DNA of 64,000 nt from Pontiella agarivorans (GCF_034531395.1 NZ_JARVCO010000012.1:372001-436000); one strand, 5' to 3'. Counted from the stretch's first letter, positions 9,442 through 18,620 are shown. The notes: generated by a model not told the origin, from the letters alone. Translations and numbers: made by a program.

Positions 9442-10881
9442 ATGCGAAAACTGATTCTGATACTGGGTGCAGCTCTTCTTGCCTCAATTCTGAACGGCTG
9501 TGTCTCAAACTATGAAAAACGCGGGTTGGCCTATTCTGCGGAAACCCGTGCGTCTGAAGTTGAATTTCTGGTGGATGAAACGTGGGTGGACACGAATGGT
9601 GTGCGGTATGTGGATCAGGAAATTTTTGATGCGATCTATGAAATGATCGATGAGGCCGAGCAGTTTGTGCTGATCGATCTGTTCCTGATGAATGAGTTCG
9701 GTTTTGAGGTCGGTCCATGCATGCGGGCTTTGGGGCCGGAGTTGACGGAAAAACTGCTGGTGAAACGGAGCAACCGCCCGGATGTTGAAATTATCTTTAT
9801 TACCGATCCGGTGAATACGGTATATGGTTCAATTGAATCGCCGCAGTTCCAGGCCTTGGAAAAGGCCGGTGTGCAGGTGGTGGTGACGGATCTGAATAAA
9901 CTGCGCGACAGCAATCCGATTTATTCCAAACCCTGGAGGATTCTGGCGCAGCCGTGGGGGACCGGGCCGGGAAATATACTGCCGAATCCGATGGGTGAGG
10001 GGCGGATCTCGCTGCGCAGTATGTTTAAGATGCTGAATTTTAAAGCCAACCATCGGAAGGTGGTGGTGACGGATCAGGCGTTGCTGATGACCAGTGCCAA
10101 TCCGCACAGTGCGAGTTCGGCGCATCGCAATGTGGCGTTGAAAGTGAATGCCGGGATGGCCGAGGCCTGCGAAATGGAGTCGGCGGTTCTGGAGTTTTCG
10201 GGTGAAGAAAAGTTTGTTCCGGAGTTTGGAGGGCGAGGCTCCGTCCGAGCCGCAGCGTCCTCCATGGCTCGGACGGAGCCTCGCCCTTCAGAGGGATACA
10301 AGGTCGAGCTGCTATCTGAAATCCGGATTCGCGACAAGGTGCTTGAACTGCTGGAAAACGCACAGCCCGGGGCCCGAGTGGACCTGTGTATGTTTTATAT
10401 GTCGGAAAAAAAAGTGATTAAAGCCTTCGTCAACGCCAAAAAACGCGGGGTTGATGTACGCATTATCCTTGATCCGGCCAGAGATTCGTTCGGGCGGACA
10501 AAGAACGGCGTGCCGAACCGGCAGAGCGGTGCGAAACTGGTAAAAGCCGGGATTCCATTGCGTTGGGCCGATACGCACGGGGAACAGTGTCACGCGAAAA
10601 TGCTTTATGTGGAGAATCCGGATGGATCGGCCACGTTACTGCTGGGTTCGTGTAATTACACGCGGCGGAATATGAATAATTTCAACTGCGAGGCTGATCT
10701 GGCTTTTACCGCGCCGCGGGATGATCCGAATCTGGTAAAGGCGTGCAAGACGTTTGATCGGTGGTGGAGCAATGAGCCGAACCGGATTTATACCTGTGAC
10801 TATGAAAAATACCGCGATGGAAACTGGTGGCGCAAGTTCTGCGCCTGGTGGGGAGAAACGTCGGGTATGTCGATCTTCTGA
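9442..10881 (+). CDS. Phospholipase D-family lipoprotein (cardiolipin synthase-like)
   Basis: The 479-residue protein starts at 9442, giving a lipoprotein signal with lipobox LNGC; the longer frame from 9352 would bury this signal. Two HKD motifs mark the PLD superfamily: H204-x-K206 (NHRKVVVTD) and H384-x-K386 (CHAKMLYVE), each followed by the usual Ser/Asn-rich strand (TSANPHS, GSCNYTRRN). Members transfer or hydrolyse phosphodiesters, for example cardiolipin synthases and surface PLDs. The region between the two halves (about residues 263-282) is encoded by a perfect 21-bp inverted repeat that keeps the frame open. The exact substrate is not evident. A TTCCA-N5-TGGAA palindrome also lies inside the gene. 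Confidence 0.85.
   Translation: MRKLILILGAALLASILNGCVSNYEKRGLAYSAETRASEVEFLVDETWVDTNGVRYVDQEIFDAIYEMIDEAEQFVLIDLFLMNEFGFEVGPCMRALGPELTEKLLVKRSNRPDVEIIFITDPVNTVYGSIESPQFQALEKAGVQVVVTDLNKLRDSNPIYSKPWRILAQPWGTGPGNILPNPMGEGRISLRSMFKMLNFKANHRKVVVTDQALLMTSANPHSASSAHRNVALKVNAGMAEACEMESAVLEFSGEEKFVPEFGGRGSVRAAASSMARTEPRPSEGYKVELLSEIRIRDKVLELLENAQPGARVDLCMFYMSEKKVIKAFVNAKKRGVDVRIILDPARDSFGRTKNGVPNRQSGAKLVKAGIPLRWADTHGEQCHAKMLYVENPDGSATLLLGSCNYTRRNMNNFNCEADLAFTAPRDDPNLVKACKTFDRWWSNEPNRIYTCDYEKYRDGNWWRKFCAWWGETSGMSIF
9847..9861. repeat. 15-bp palindrome TTCCA-N5-TGGAA, site 1
   Basis: Perfect arms with centre GGCCT. It lies in the phospholipase D gene, read as FQxLE. Confidence 0.8.
10230..10287. repeat. 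In-frame palindromic element inside the PLD gene
   Basis: Positions 10230-10250 and 10267-10287 are perfect 21-base inverted copies separated by a 16-base loop. The element is read through in frame (GRGSVRAA, then SMARTEPRP), between the two catalytic halves of the phospholipase D-like protein. Its composition is G+C-rich and unlike a conserved enzyme segment. It resembles a mobile REP-like element that inserted without breaking the frame, comparable in concept with Rickettsia palindromic elements. No second copy was found in this window. Confidence 0.85.
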
Positions 10882-11005
10882 TTCATGCCCTTCGCTTTCG
10901 TTTGAGGGATTTGTATAGAGCGAACAATAAATCCGTATCGATAGTCAGGGGTATGGAACGGTGCGGGTTTTGCTGGAACGAGCGGTATTAGCGAGGCGGG
11001 TAGAT

Positions 11006-11836
11006 TCAATAGAGTTGGATGGAATGGGCCTTGTGCCATTTGGCGACGAGCTCGGTGCGGTGATGGACTTCCAAGGCTCGGAAAATGAGTTCCAGATGTT
11101 TTTGCACGGTGCGTTTCGAGATGTTCAATTCATCGGCGATCTGCTGGTTATCGAGGCCGGCGGCGACCTGCTCAATCACTTCCCGCTGGCGGGAGGGCAG
11201 GGCATCGATCGCTTTGCGTAATCGGGCGGCCACCGCTTCCTGCTCTTCCGACTGGAAAAGTGCATCTTTCAGCATGCCCAGCTTCATCTTTAGCGATCGG
11301 GTTTGTTTCCAGTGTTTCCAGGCCAGTTCAAGGTGGGGAAGGATTATGCCCATCATCGAACGGTGTTTTTCTGAATATTTCCGTTCACGGGAATAGACGC
11401 CGGTCAGCAGTTCATTGCCATCGCGCAGGCCAATCCATATTTGATTCTGAGCCTCAACTTTACTGTAGAATTCATTATAGAGAGCCGTTTTCAGTAATTC
11501 TTTCATGGAGGGTTCCAACTGCGTCATACTGAGTTCGGGAACGGTCTGGCTGACCATTTGTGATGCGTACGGATGGTCCAAGATGCATTTTTTAAAAATA
11601 GGGACTAAACGATCGTCCACGGTGGGCAGTTCCTGCTCAAGCAGGGTGAACGGCTCGAGCTGGTAGAGTTCCGATGAAAAGTGAACGTTGCTGAACATCT
11701 GCATAAGAACAGCATGCATATGTTTTGTGAAGGACCGGTTTTCATTGGCCTGGTGGAGGAGGTCACAGACTTTAACCGTCCGCTGGAGATCGGCTTCTGA
11801 CAGATTCCGGTAACCTGCATTCGTAAAATTTTCCAT
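11006..11836 (-). CDS. LuxR-type transcriptional regulator
   Basis: The 276-residue protein begins at 11836 behind a strong ribosome site (GGGAGG). About residues 1-190 form a helical N-terminal domain with no recognised ligand-binding signature. About residues 212-270 are a GerE/LuxR helix-turn-helix (LPSRQREVIEQVAAGLDNQQ, then IADELNISKRTVQKHLE), the DNA-binding output domain. No receiver domain with a phosphorylatable Asp is apparent, so it is probably not a classical response regulator. It is divergent from the secreted protein gene at 12121, with 284 bp between them, so control of that gene is plausible but unproven. Confidence 0.85.
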   Translation of the reverse strand: MENFTNAGYRNLSEADLQRTVKVCDLLHQANENRSFTKHMHAVLMQMFSNVHFSSELYQLEPFTLLEQELPTVDDRLVPIFKKCILDHPYASQMVSQTVPELSMTQLEPSMKELLKTALYNEFYSKVEAQNQIWIGLRDGNELLTGVYSRERKYSEKHRSMMGIILPHLELAWKHWKQTRSLKMKLGMLKDALFQSEEQEAVAARLRKAIDALPSRQREVIEQVAAGLDNQQIADELNISKRTVQKHLELIFRALEVHHRTELVAKWHKAHSIQLY

Positions 11837-12120
11837 CGTTTCCTCCCTTGTCTTGTGCAGCTAAGAGTGGAGATGCCCACGATAGTGCTTGTGAAATAAA
11901 AGAAGATTGTGCGGAATGCATAACACCTTCAGCAGTAAAAAATTACCTTGATAACAGGATAAATCAATAAAATATGAGTAATACGATAATTAAACTACGC
12001 AAAAGGACGTATGTGCCATTTTTCCCAGAGGTTTTATAGTCGTTGTCGAAAGAAAGGCCTGATGACGCCGCACGTTTAAATGCAGAAAACAGTACAGATT
12101 GATCAAGCAGGAGTTGGGAA

Positions 12121-13887
12121 ATGAAAAAGAAAACAGGAAATTCCGTAATCATTATTGCGATGGCTGCCATCCCGGCCATGGCCAACTTTTCCGGAGGGGA
12201 TGATTTTAATGGTAACTCGATGGATGGGGCTAAATGGGTTAACACAGAGACCCAAGTAGGATGCGCCTTGGAAGAGACAAATGGAAGATTGGAACTTGTT
12301 TCTTCAACCGGCCCGCAGGATTTCCGACCGGTCAGTCGTACATGGATTCTTAACAGTGGTAGCTATGCGCAGGACTGGTCCATGACCTATGAAACGATGA
12401 ATACGCTTGATGAGACATCGATTGTAAACAATGAGTGCTCGATCGGATTCTGGATTACCGGAAGCGAATCAAACGGAACGTTTGTCTCTTCAAAAAACTA
12501 TTTCAGCTTTTCGCGGGATAAATCAAATTATGGAATAGCGGAACATGATTTCAGTGTTGGAGCGGCTGTTGATGATGTGCAGGTGCTGGATGCCACCAAA
12601 AGACTAACCAATGACTTTTTGGCTGTTAAATTGACCTTCAGCTCCAAAACGAAGCACCTGCATCTTTTCTATGATGAAGGTAACGGCTTTTTCCCCTTCA
12701 CCTCCTTTAATACCACCGCATGGGGCATGACGGATGAGGACACCTTCACGCTGAATCTCGGTGGCGGTGACCGGGGGATGGCTATTCCGAGCGGAGCGGT
12801 CTATGGCGATAATCTGGAACTGTTTCCATACATTGGAACTGTGCCGCCGAATGAAGAAGCGCTGATTCCCTGTTCCTCCATTGTGGGCAGTTGGGTAACG
12901 GGCGATTCAACCACCGAGGACACGGTAATGATTACCTTCATGGCTGATGGAACCTATTTTCTTTCTCACGATAGTTCAGCCGGGTTTGCCGGGGGACTTG
13001 GGATGGAAAGAGGAACCTATACGTGGAATGGAAATACTGGAGCATTTGCTGCGACTGTAACTGTGGATACTAATGGTCAAGGGGGACTATCGCATCCTGG
13101 TGGAAGCGTTACCGTCACAGTGAACGGTGATGCCTTGAATTATTCGTCGTCCTCAGAAAGTACTACACCCTTCCAGCGCGTTTATAGCCCGTCCACTCCG
13201 CCATCCATCATAGGTGGTTGGTACCATTTGGATACCGTAAACAACCATGATAATGTGGTGTTCACTTTCCTGCCAAACGGCATCTACTTCTTTGCACAGG
13301 ATGGCGAATCGAGTTTCGATCCAAATGGATACGACGGCATGGAGCGCGGAGTCTATTCCTGGGATGGTGCTTCATTGTCGATGGAGGCATTCACCGACAC
13401 CTGTGGAGAATGGGGTATGGATGGCGAAAGCGGCGTGTCCAGTGTGGTCAGCGGCAACACGATGACATGGTTTGGTGATTTTGAGTTGTCCAGAGTAGTT
13501 GACCCGCAGTGTTCCGATCTCGACGGTGATGGTCTGCCCGATGTTTGGGAGCAGCAATACTACGGCAACCCCACCAACGCCCCTGCAAGCGGAAATGGTG
13601 ATGGCGACGAGCTGGACGACCGGGCTGAATTTGTTGCGGGCACCAACCCGACTAACGGGGCTTCCGTATTCGAAGTTTCTGATTCCGGCGCAAGTCCCGC
13701 CGGATATGTACTCAGCTGGAATGCCGTTGAAGGGCGCAGCTACGGGGTTAAATGGACCGATAGTCTGACGAATTCATTGATGGTGCTAACCAATGGCATC
13801 GCCTATCCGCAAAACAGCTTTACCGACACCGTCCACTCAACGGAAGGCGAAGGGTTCTACAGCATAAATGTGAAACTGGATGAATAA
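12121..13887 (+). CDS. Secreted protein with duplicated beta domain and DGDG motif
   Basis: The 588-residue product has a signal peptide ending near PAMA-N and a good ribosome site (CAGGAG) before ATG 12121. About residues 20-235 look like a concanavalin/LamG-type beta domain. Two homologous blocks of about 100 residues follow (about 255-355 and 360-455). Each begins S-I-[VI]-G-[SG]-W, continues through a phrase like F-x-x-[DN]-G-x-Y-F, and ends in a GMERG[TV]Y[TS]W phrase. About residues 460-500 contain the calcium-type motif DLDGDGLPDVWEQ and the phrase FVAGTNPTNGAS. The architecture fits an extracellular binding or surface protein. No catalytic signature was recognised. Confidence 0.8.
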   Translation: MKKKTGNSVIIIAMAAIPAMANFSGGDDFNGNSMDGAKWVNTETQVGCALEETNGRLELVSSTGPQDFRPVSRTWILNSGSYAQDWSMTYETMNTLDETSIVNNECSIGFWITGSESNGTFVSSKNYFSFSRDKSNYGIAEHDFSVGAAVDDVQVLDATKRLTNDFLAVKLTFSSKTKHLHLFYDEGNGFFPFTSFNTTAWGMTDEDTFTLNLGGGDRGMAIPSGAVYGDNLELFPYIGTVPPNEEALIPCSSIVGSWVTGDSTTEDTVMITFMADGTYFLSHDSSAGFAGGLGMERGTYTWNGNTGAFAATVTVDTNGQGGLSHPGGSVTVTVNGDALNYSSSSESTTPFQRVYSPSTPPSIIGGWYHLDTVNNHDNVVFTFLPNGIYFFAQDGESSFDPNGYDGMERGVYSWDGASLSMEAFTDTCGEWGMDGESGVSSVVSGNTMTWFGDFELSRVVDPQCSDLDGDGLPDVWEQQYYGNPTNAPASGNGDGDELDDRAEFVAGTNPTNGASVFEVSDSGASPAGYVLSWNAVEGRSYGVKWTDSLTNSLMVLTNGIAYPQNSFTDTVHSTEGEGFYSINVKLDE

Positions 13888-13890
13888 AAG

Positions 13891-13995
13891 GCCGGGCTCG
13901 TTCGCCCGAGTGAGGCGTGGTGGCGTGTCCAGCTCGGCTCACGTGGCGAACGTGCCGCAGTTTGTGGGACGTGCCTCCTCGCAAGAGGGCGCGCT
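13891..13995. repeat. Possible intergenic repeat element with imperfect inverted arms
   Basis: A G+C-rich block directly after the secreted-protein gene contains inverted arms CGTTCGCC (13899-13906) and GGCGAACG (13945-13952). Extension with one interruption adds GAGTGAG/CTCAC pairing. A second small hairpin (CCTC, then GAGG) lies near 13974-13987. No coding potential is convincing. It looks like a dispersed REP/MITE-type element rather than a simple terminator because no T-run follows. Only one copy was seen here, so its repetitive nature is an inference. Confidence 0.4.
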
Positions 13996-14119
13996 GAATG
14001 CAGCGAGACAAAAGTGCACACTAAAAAAATAAACCTTATTAATCATGATATTTTAGATTATCTCGATATCGGTTAATGCAACGGTAACCGTATCGAGCTT
14101 ATCGGTTGCCCAACGTGAA

Positions 14120-14890
14120 GGGACTACATCTATTATGATGCTTTCAGTGATGTGACGAATGAAGTTGCTGTGAATGCCGCAATCTCTAACCATTCTACAC
14201 AGCGCTCATGACCCTTACTCTTTCTGGAGATGTAGGCTCCGGCATTGTTAAGGGAGCTTTGAAGTAAGTGTTTGGGAATGCGGGCACGAACTGGGATGAT
14301 TCTTTAACAGAATGACACTTTGACTATTAATGATGGGGGTGCTGTTTTCAGTCTTGGTACAATAATCGCCCAGACCGGGCAAACGACAAGTTGTTATCTG
14401 GCAGATGATGGTGCTTTGTAAAAGGGAATGGTTTGGCCTAACCTTCGCTTCATGGATTCGGGAAGTGGCTACATCACAGATTTACTAACAGGTCTAGAAC
14501 TAACAGGTCTAGAGTGGATTAAGGATCCCGATTCCTAATCGGGGAGTGGGGCAACTACTTGGACAAATGCGATTAACTTCTGTTATGCTCTGTGCGATGC
14601 AGGGAATTCTGATTGGCGTTGTTCCTCCATTTCGGAACTTATGAGCCTTATTGATCACTCTTAGATTGGTGTAGTCCTGCCTCTTGGTCACCCATTCGTT
14701 GGCATAAAAAAACGGAAACTATTGGAGCCGCTCAACAGCGGTCATCGCCCAAGAAGATGGGGATGGTGACGGCAATCTAAACTGACAGGAATATATTCGG
14801 GGAAACAATCCTGCCAACGGCGGTTCCTGCTTTTATTTTCAATTCTCTGCCAATCAACCCAGCTGCTTTGCCGAGCTGTTTTTACTGCGT
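14120..14890 (+). pseudogene. Decayed secreted DUF1566 (Lcl_C) protein gene
   Basis: No long frame survives, but fragments in shifting + frames line up in the order expected for a secreted DUF1566 protein: YIYYDAFSDVTNEVAVNAAI (about 14125), TLTINDGGAVFSLGTI then QTGQTTSCYLADDG (about 14316-14415), MVWPNLRFMDSGSGYITD, and ATTWTNAINFCYAL then SDWRCSSISELMSLIDHS (about 14551-14663). The last fragments match the DUF1566 core, whose intact form reads approximately W-x-x-A-x-x-Y-C then DWRLP-x-x-x-EL-x-SL-x-D. Later come GHPFVG and, near 14758-14830, DGDGDGNLN then QEYIRGNNPANGGS, a decayed calcium-type C-terminus. Stops and frameshifts interrupt it repeatedly. A 15-bp tandem duplication (14485-14499 and 14500-14514) sits inside. 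Confidence 0.75.
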
Positions 14891-15285
14891 GAAGATCGAT
14901 TGGGTGGAATAAGATGCATTTATATTCCTAATTGATAGCTGGATAGAAGCAGAGATCATTGACGCCCTATTTTGCACCCTCGAACTCACCCCGAATGAGT
15001 AGTGCATGAATTATTGTATAGGATAAGATGTAAAAATTATAAAATACTTTATTGATCGTGCACCCGTCTATGGTCAGTCAGCGTGTGTAGGGGTGGGTTC
15101 GAAGATTGACGGACCGCCGAATTTATTATGGACCGAAAGTGCATTTCAGAGCGTCTGTAGTCACAGCTTGCTCATTTTTCTTCGGTAAGGACCTGTGGTA
15201 TACCCGTTCTTTATCCCGCATCAATTCCCCTTCCAATGTCCGTAAATGTGGTTTATCTATAGGCCACTTCTAAAGGGGTTTTTGA
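14891..15285. other. Gene-free stretch before the AI-2E transporter
   Basis: About 395 bases with stops in all frames. It probably holds the promoter of the transporter gene and remnants of the upstream pseudogene. I see no RNA gene, repeat or convincing terminator in it. Confidence 0.5.
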
Positions 15286-16347
15286 ATGAAACGTTCGAGT
15301 TTAATGGCGGGACTGCTGAGTGTGCTGGTTCTGTTTGCCGTGGCAACGGCATTCAAGGCGGCGCAAACGGTGGTGCTTCCGCTGATGATTGCCTGGTTGC
15401 TGTCCTATATCTGCGGACCGGTGGTTAACTGGCTGGTGCACAAGCGGGTACCGCTGGGTTTATCGGTTTTCGCGGTGCTGGTCCTGGTGTTGTTTGTCTG
15501 TTATCTGGGCGGCGTTTTTCTGGGGGGCCGCGTGCGTGATGTGCTGGCGGAATCGCCGAAATATCTGCAGCAGCTTAATGTGATTTATCAGGATCTGGTT
15601 TCCGGGCTGGATCTTCCTGAGGATTATTTGGCGGATATCAACTGGACACAGCAGGTGTATCCGAAGATTGCATCAGCCTCCGTGACGCTCGCCGGATTTA
15701 TGACCAACTTTCTGGGTAAGCTGATGCTGGTCCTGATCTTTCTGGTGTTTATGCTGCTGGGTAAACCGTATTTCAAATATAAAGTGGCGGCCGCTTTTCC
15801 GGCGGAACGGGCTACGGTTTTTACTGAAATGACGGCGTCGATCTCCAAGCAGATCGGGCAGTATCTTGTGGTGAAGGTGGCCATCAGCGGGACTACCGGC
15901 GTAATGGTCTGGGTGGTGCTTTCACTGTTGAAAGTGGAGTTTGCTCTGACCTGGGGGGCGTTGTCGTTTTTCCTTAATTTCATTCCGAGCATCGGCTCAA
16001 TCATTGCCTCGATTCCTCCGGTTCTGCTGGCGATTGTGCAGTATTACCCGTCGGTTTGGACACCCGTGTTTACGGCGTTGGCTTTGCTGGTGATCCAGAT
16101 GACGATGGGCAATGTGGTGGAGCCGAAAATTATGGGCGACAGCCTGAATCTGAGTCCGGTGGTTATTTTGCTTTCGCTGATTTTCTTCGGGTGGATGTGG
16201 GGAATCACCGGTGCGTTGCTTTCGGTGCCGATTGCCGCGGCGATTAAAATTGTGTGCGAAAATATCGACGCGCTTAAACCAATCAGTATCTTGATGGGTT
16301 CAGGCAAAAGCCTGTGGAAAGAAACCCACGAAACCCAGGGGAAATAG
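15286..16347 (+). CDS. AI-2E family transporter
   Basis: The 353-residue polytopic membrane protein starts at 15286 behind AAGGGG. It has N-terminal paired hydrophobic segments, a soluble loop (about residues 85-140), then further helices including the family phrases FFLNFIPSIGSIIASIPPV, EPKIMGDSLNLSPVVILLSL and GWMWGITGALLSVPIAAAIK. These are typical of the AI-2E/PerM/YhhT family, whose members export autoinducer-2, act as Na+/H+ antiporters or have unknown substrates. Length is normal. The stop lies only 4 bp before nadC, so the two are probably co-transcribed although functionally unrelated. Substrate cannot be read from the sequence. Confidence 0.9.
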   Translation: MKRSSLMAGLLSVLVLFAVATAFKAAQTVVLPLMIAWLLSYICGPVVNWLVHKRVPLGLSVFAVLVLVLFVCYLGGVFLGGRVRDVLAESPKYLQQLNVIYQDLVSGLDLPEDYLADINWTQQVYPKIASASVTLAGFMTNFLGKLMLVLIFLVFMLLGKPYFKYKVAAAFPAERATVFTEMTASISKQIGQYLVVKVAISGTTGVMVWVVLSLLKVEFALTWGALSFFLNFIPSIGSIIASIPPVLLAIVQYYPSVWTPVFTALALLVIQMTMGNVVEPKIMGDSLNLSPVVILLSLIFFGWMWGITGALLSVPIAAAIKIVCENIDALKPISILMGSGKSLWKETHETQGK

Positions 16348-16351
16348 AACA

Positions 16352-17221
16352 GTGGAACTACCGAATATATTTGAACGACCTGAAGTCAATCAGCTGATCG
16401 ATCTGGCACTTACGGAGGACCTCGGCCCGATCAATACCGATGTTACCTCCGATTCAACGGTGCCGCCCGAAGAGCAGGCTGTTGCGCACATGGTGGCGCG
16501 CGAAGCCTGTCGTCTGGCTGGTATTCATGTGGCGGCGGAAGTTTTTCGAAGGGTTAATCCGGAGCTTCAGTGCGACGTTTTGGTTGAAGATGGGCGTGCT
16601 GTCGAGGCGATGACTACGGTGCTGGAGATTAAAGGTGCCGCGCAGAGCATTCTGACCGCGGAACGTACCGCGTTGAATTTTATTCAGCGGATGAGCGGCG
16701 TCGCGACGATTACAGCAGAATACGTCAAAGCGGCCGGCAATCCTGACGTCATGCTCCTGGATACCCGGAAAACTACACCGGGACACCGTGCATTTGAAAA
16801 ATATGCGGTGCTCTGCGGCGGAGGGACGAATCATCGTATCGGGCTGTATGATGCGGTGTTGATTAAAGACAATCATCTTGTTTCGTGGGAAAAGAAACAC
16901 GGTACCGGTGTCGGCGAATGTGTTGCGGCTGCGCGGGCCAAATATCCGGGGCTTAAAATTGAAGTGGAAGTGGATACGGTGGAGCAGTTGAAGGAGTCCC
17001 TGACCACCCGGCCGGACTGGGTGCTGCTGGATAATATGCCGCCGCCGGTGCTGCGCGAATGTGTGGCGTTGTGCAAAGGCATCTGCAAGACGGAGGCTTC
17101 CGGCGGTATCAATCTTGAGACGATTTATGACATTGCCCAGACCGGCGTGGATGCCATTTCGGTGGGTGCTCTCACGCACTCGGCTCCATCGATCGATCTT
17201 GCGCTCGATTTTGTGGAGTAA
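16352..17221 (+). CDS. nadC: Nicotinate-nucleotide pyrophosphorylase (quinolinate phosphoribosyltransferase)
   Basis: NadC converts quinolinate and PRPP to nicotinate mononucleotide, CO2 and pyrophosphate in de novo NAD synthesis. The 289-residue protein uses a GTG start (16352) with AGGGGAA upstream. Family motifs are present: LTAERTALNFIQRMSGVAT, LDTRKTTPGHR (substrate-binding Arg/Lys/His cluster), HRIGLYDAVLIKDNH, EVEVDT, LLDNM, and EASGGI in the phosphate-binding barrel end. Length is normal. No nadA or nadB is in the window. It is followed after about 80 bp by coaX, giving a small cofactor-synthesis neighbourhood. Confidence 0.96.
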   Translation: MELPNIFERPEVNQLIDLALTEDLGPINTDVTSDSTVPPEEQAVAHMVAREACRLAGIHVAAEVFRRVNPELQCDVLVEDGRAVEAMTTVLEIKGAAQSILTAERTALNFIQRMSGVATITAEYVKAAGNPDVMLLDTRKTTPGHRAFEKYAVLCGGGTNHRIGLYDAVLIKDNHLVSWEKKHGTGVGECVAAARAKYPGLKIEVEVDTVEQLKESLTTRPDWVLLDNMPPPVLRECVALCKGICKTEASGGINLETIYDIAQTGVDAISVGALTHSAPSIDLALDFVE

Positions 17222-17303
17222 CATGATTCCGCAGTGTCACAGTGTGGTCAGGGGAACATCAGTTTAAGTTCTGTGAGTTCCGCGCTTCTGCGGGAAAAAT
17301 AAG

Positions 17304-18047
17304 ATGAGTGCGATACTGGTCATAGATATTGGGAATACCAGTTCTTCGGTGGGTTACTATCGGAACGGGAAGGTGACGTCGGTGGGGCGGTGTGCATCGC
17401 GGTTCCAATCCTTGGAAGACGTTGAGCCGATTCTTACGAAGAAACCGGTTGAGGCCGTGGTGATTGCTTCGGTGGTGCCGCCGGTGAATGCCCGGTGGAA
17501 AAAAGCCGTGAAATTACTCGGGCTGCCGAAGCCGCTGTTTGTTTCGAGTGAACTTGAGCTGGGTGTTCCGGTTGATTATCCGAAGCCGGAAAATATCGGA
17601 GCGGATCGTCTGGCGAATGCGGCGGCGGGGGCAAAGCTGATGGGGACGCCCTCGGTGGTGTGTGATTTCGGGACGGCACTGACCTTTGATATTCTCGATC
17701 CGGTAAAGGGGTACAAAGGCGGTATTATCTGCCCGGGTCTGCCGCTGATGTTTGATTATCTGGCCGAAAAAACCGCACTGCTTCCGCATGTGGAACCGGT
17801 CAAAACCAAAGCGGTCGTCGGCCGCAATACCAAGCAGGCGATGCAGATCGGTGCCCGTCTGGGCTATCGGGGCATGGTGCGTGAAATTCTCCAGTCGCTG
17901 AAAAACGATTTCGGTGTCACGGAGCTTCCGGTCTGCTGCACCGGAGGTTATGCCGGGTGGATTTTCAAAGACTGGGATATTGCGGCGGTCATTGATCCCA
18001 AACTCACACTGCGGGGAGTCGGAATTATCGGTGAGCTGAATCTCTGA
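17304..18047 (+). CDS. coaX: Type III pantothenate kinase
   Basis: CoaX phosphorylates pantothenate, the first step of coenzyme A synthesis; the type III enzymes belong to the acetate kinase/Hsp70/actin (ASKHA) fold. The 247-residue product shows the N-terminal phosphate loop (LVIDIGNTSSSVGYY), the PENIGADRLANAAAG motif, the catalytic and adenosine-side strand VVCDFGTALTFDIL, and GGIICPGLPLMFDYLAEKTA. Length fits the family. A TTCCA-N5-TGGAA palindrome falls at 17403-17417 in the codons for FQSLE. No gene partner in the CoA pathway is adjacent. Confidence 0.95.
   Translation: MSAILVIDIGNTSSSVGYYRNGKVTSVGRCASRFQSLEDVEPILTKKPVEAVVIASVVPPVNARWKKAVKLLGLPKPLFVSSELELGVPVDYPKPENIGADRLANAAAGAKLMGTPSVVCDFGTALTFDILDPVKGYKGGIICPGLPLMFDYLAEKTALLPHVEPVKTKAVVGRNTKQAMQIGARLGYRGMVREILQSLKNDFGVTELPVCCTGGYAGWIFKDWDIAAVIDPKLTLRGVGIIGELNL
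17403..17417. repeat. 15-bp palindrome TTCCA-N5-TGGAA, site 2
   Basis: Perfect arms with centre ATCCT. It lies inside coaX, read as FQSLE. Confidence 0.8.
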
Positions 18048-18140
18048 TTCTTTAGACGCGGTCCGATTTTCCAATAGGCCTTTTAAAGCGAGGCGTCACG
18101 CTCTACTCTGTTTTCCTACTGAATTCAGTGTGGGGATACT

Positions 18141-18620
18141 ATGAGCTGTAAGTGTGACATCAGGGAAAAAGTCGATGGGATGATTGACCGCATCGGCACA
18201 GCAAACGATCTGGCGATTCCGTTGCTGCAGGCGGTGCAGAGCGAATTCCGGTATATTCCGGTTGAGGCGATTGAGCAGATTGCCGCGCGGACGGAAATGA
18301 CCGAAACCCGGTTGTATGGCGTCGCCACGTTTTACTCGCAGTTCCGTTTGGAGCCGGTGGGTGAAAAAATCATCAAGGTGTGCCATGGCACCGCCTGTCA
18401 TGTGGCCGGTGCAGAAGGTGTGACGGAAGCGCTGGAAAGACGCTTGGGAATATCCGATGGCGAGACGACGGCGGATGGACGATATACGCTGGAATCGGTG
18501 GCTTGTCTGGGCTGCTGCTCGCTGGCGCCTGTGGTGGCGGTGGATGATGATATCAGTGCGAGGGTTGATCGCGGCGCCGTGGTGAAGCTGATCGACGAAT
18601 TGGAGGCACTCGATGGGTAA
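18141..18620 (+). CDS. NuoE/HydC/StnA-like [2Fe-2S] subunit
   Basis: The 159-residue protein is a thioredoxin-fold ferredoxin of the NuoE family. It has a helical N-terminus (IPLLQAVQSEFRYIPVEAIE, then ATFYSQFRLEP) and four cluster cysteines in C-x4-C (CHGTAC) and C-x3-C (CLGCC) arrangement near residues 81-86 and 118-123. Such subunits sit beside the NuoF-like flavoprotein in complex I, HydABC hydrogenases and StnABC transhydrogenases. It overlaps the next gene by 8 bp. Because the third gene is GltD/NfnB-like and no hydrogenase catalytic subunit is present, StnA of a Sporomusa-type Nfn complex is the best analogue, by context. Confidence 0.85.
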   Translation: MSCKCDIREKVDGMIDRIGTANDLAIPLLQAVQSEFRYIPVEAIEQIAARTEMTETRLYGVATFYSQFRLEPVGEKIIKVCHGTACHVAGAEGVTEALERRLGISDGETTADGRYTLESVACLGCCSLAPVVAVDDDISARVDRGAVVKLIDELEALDG

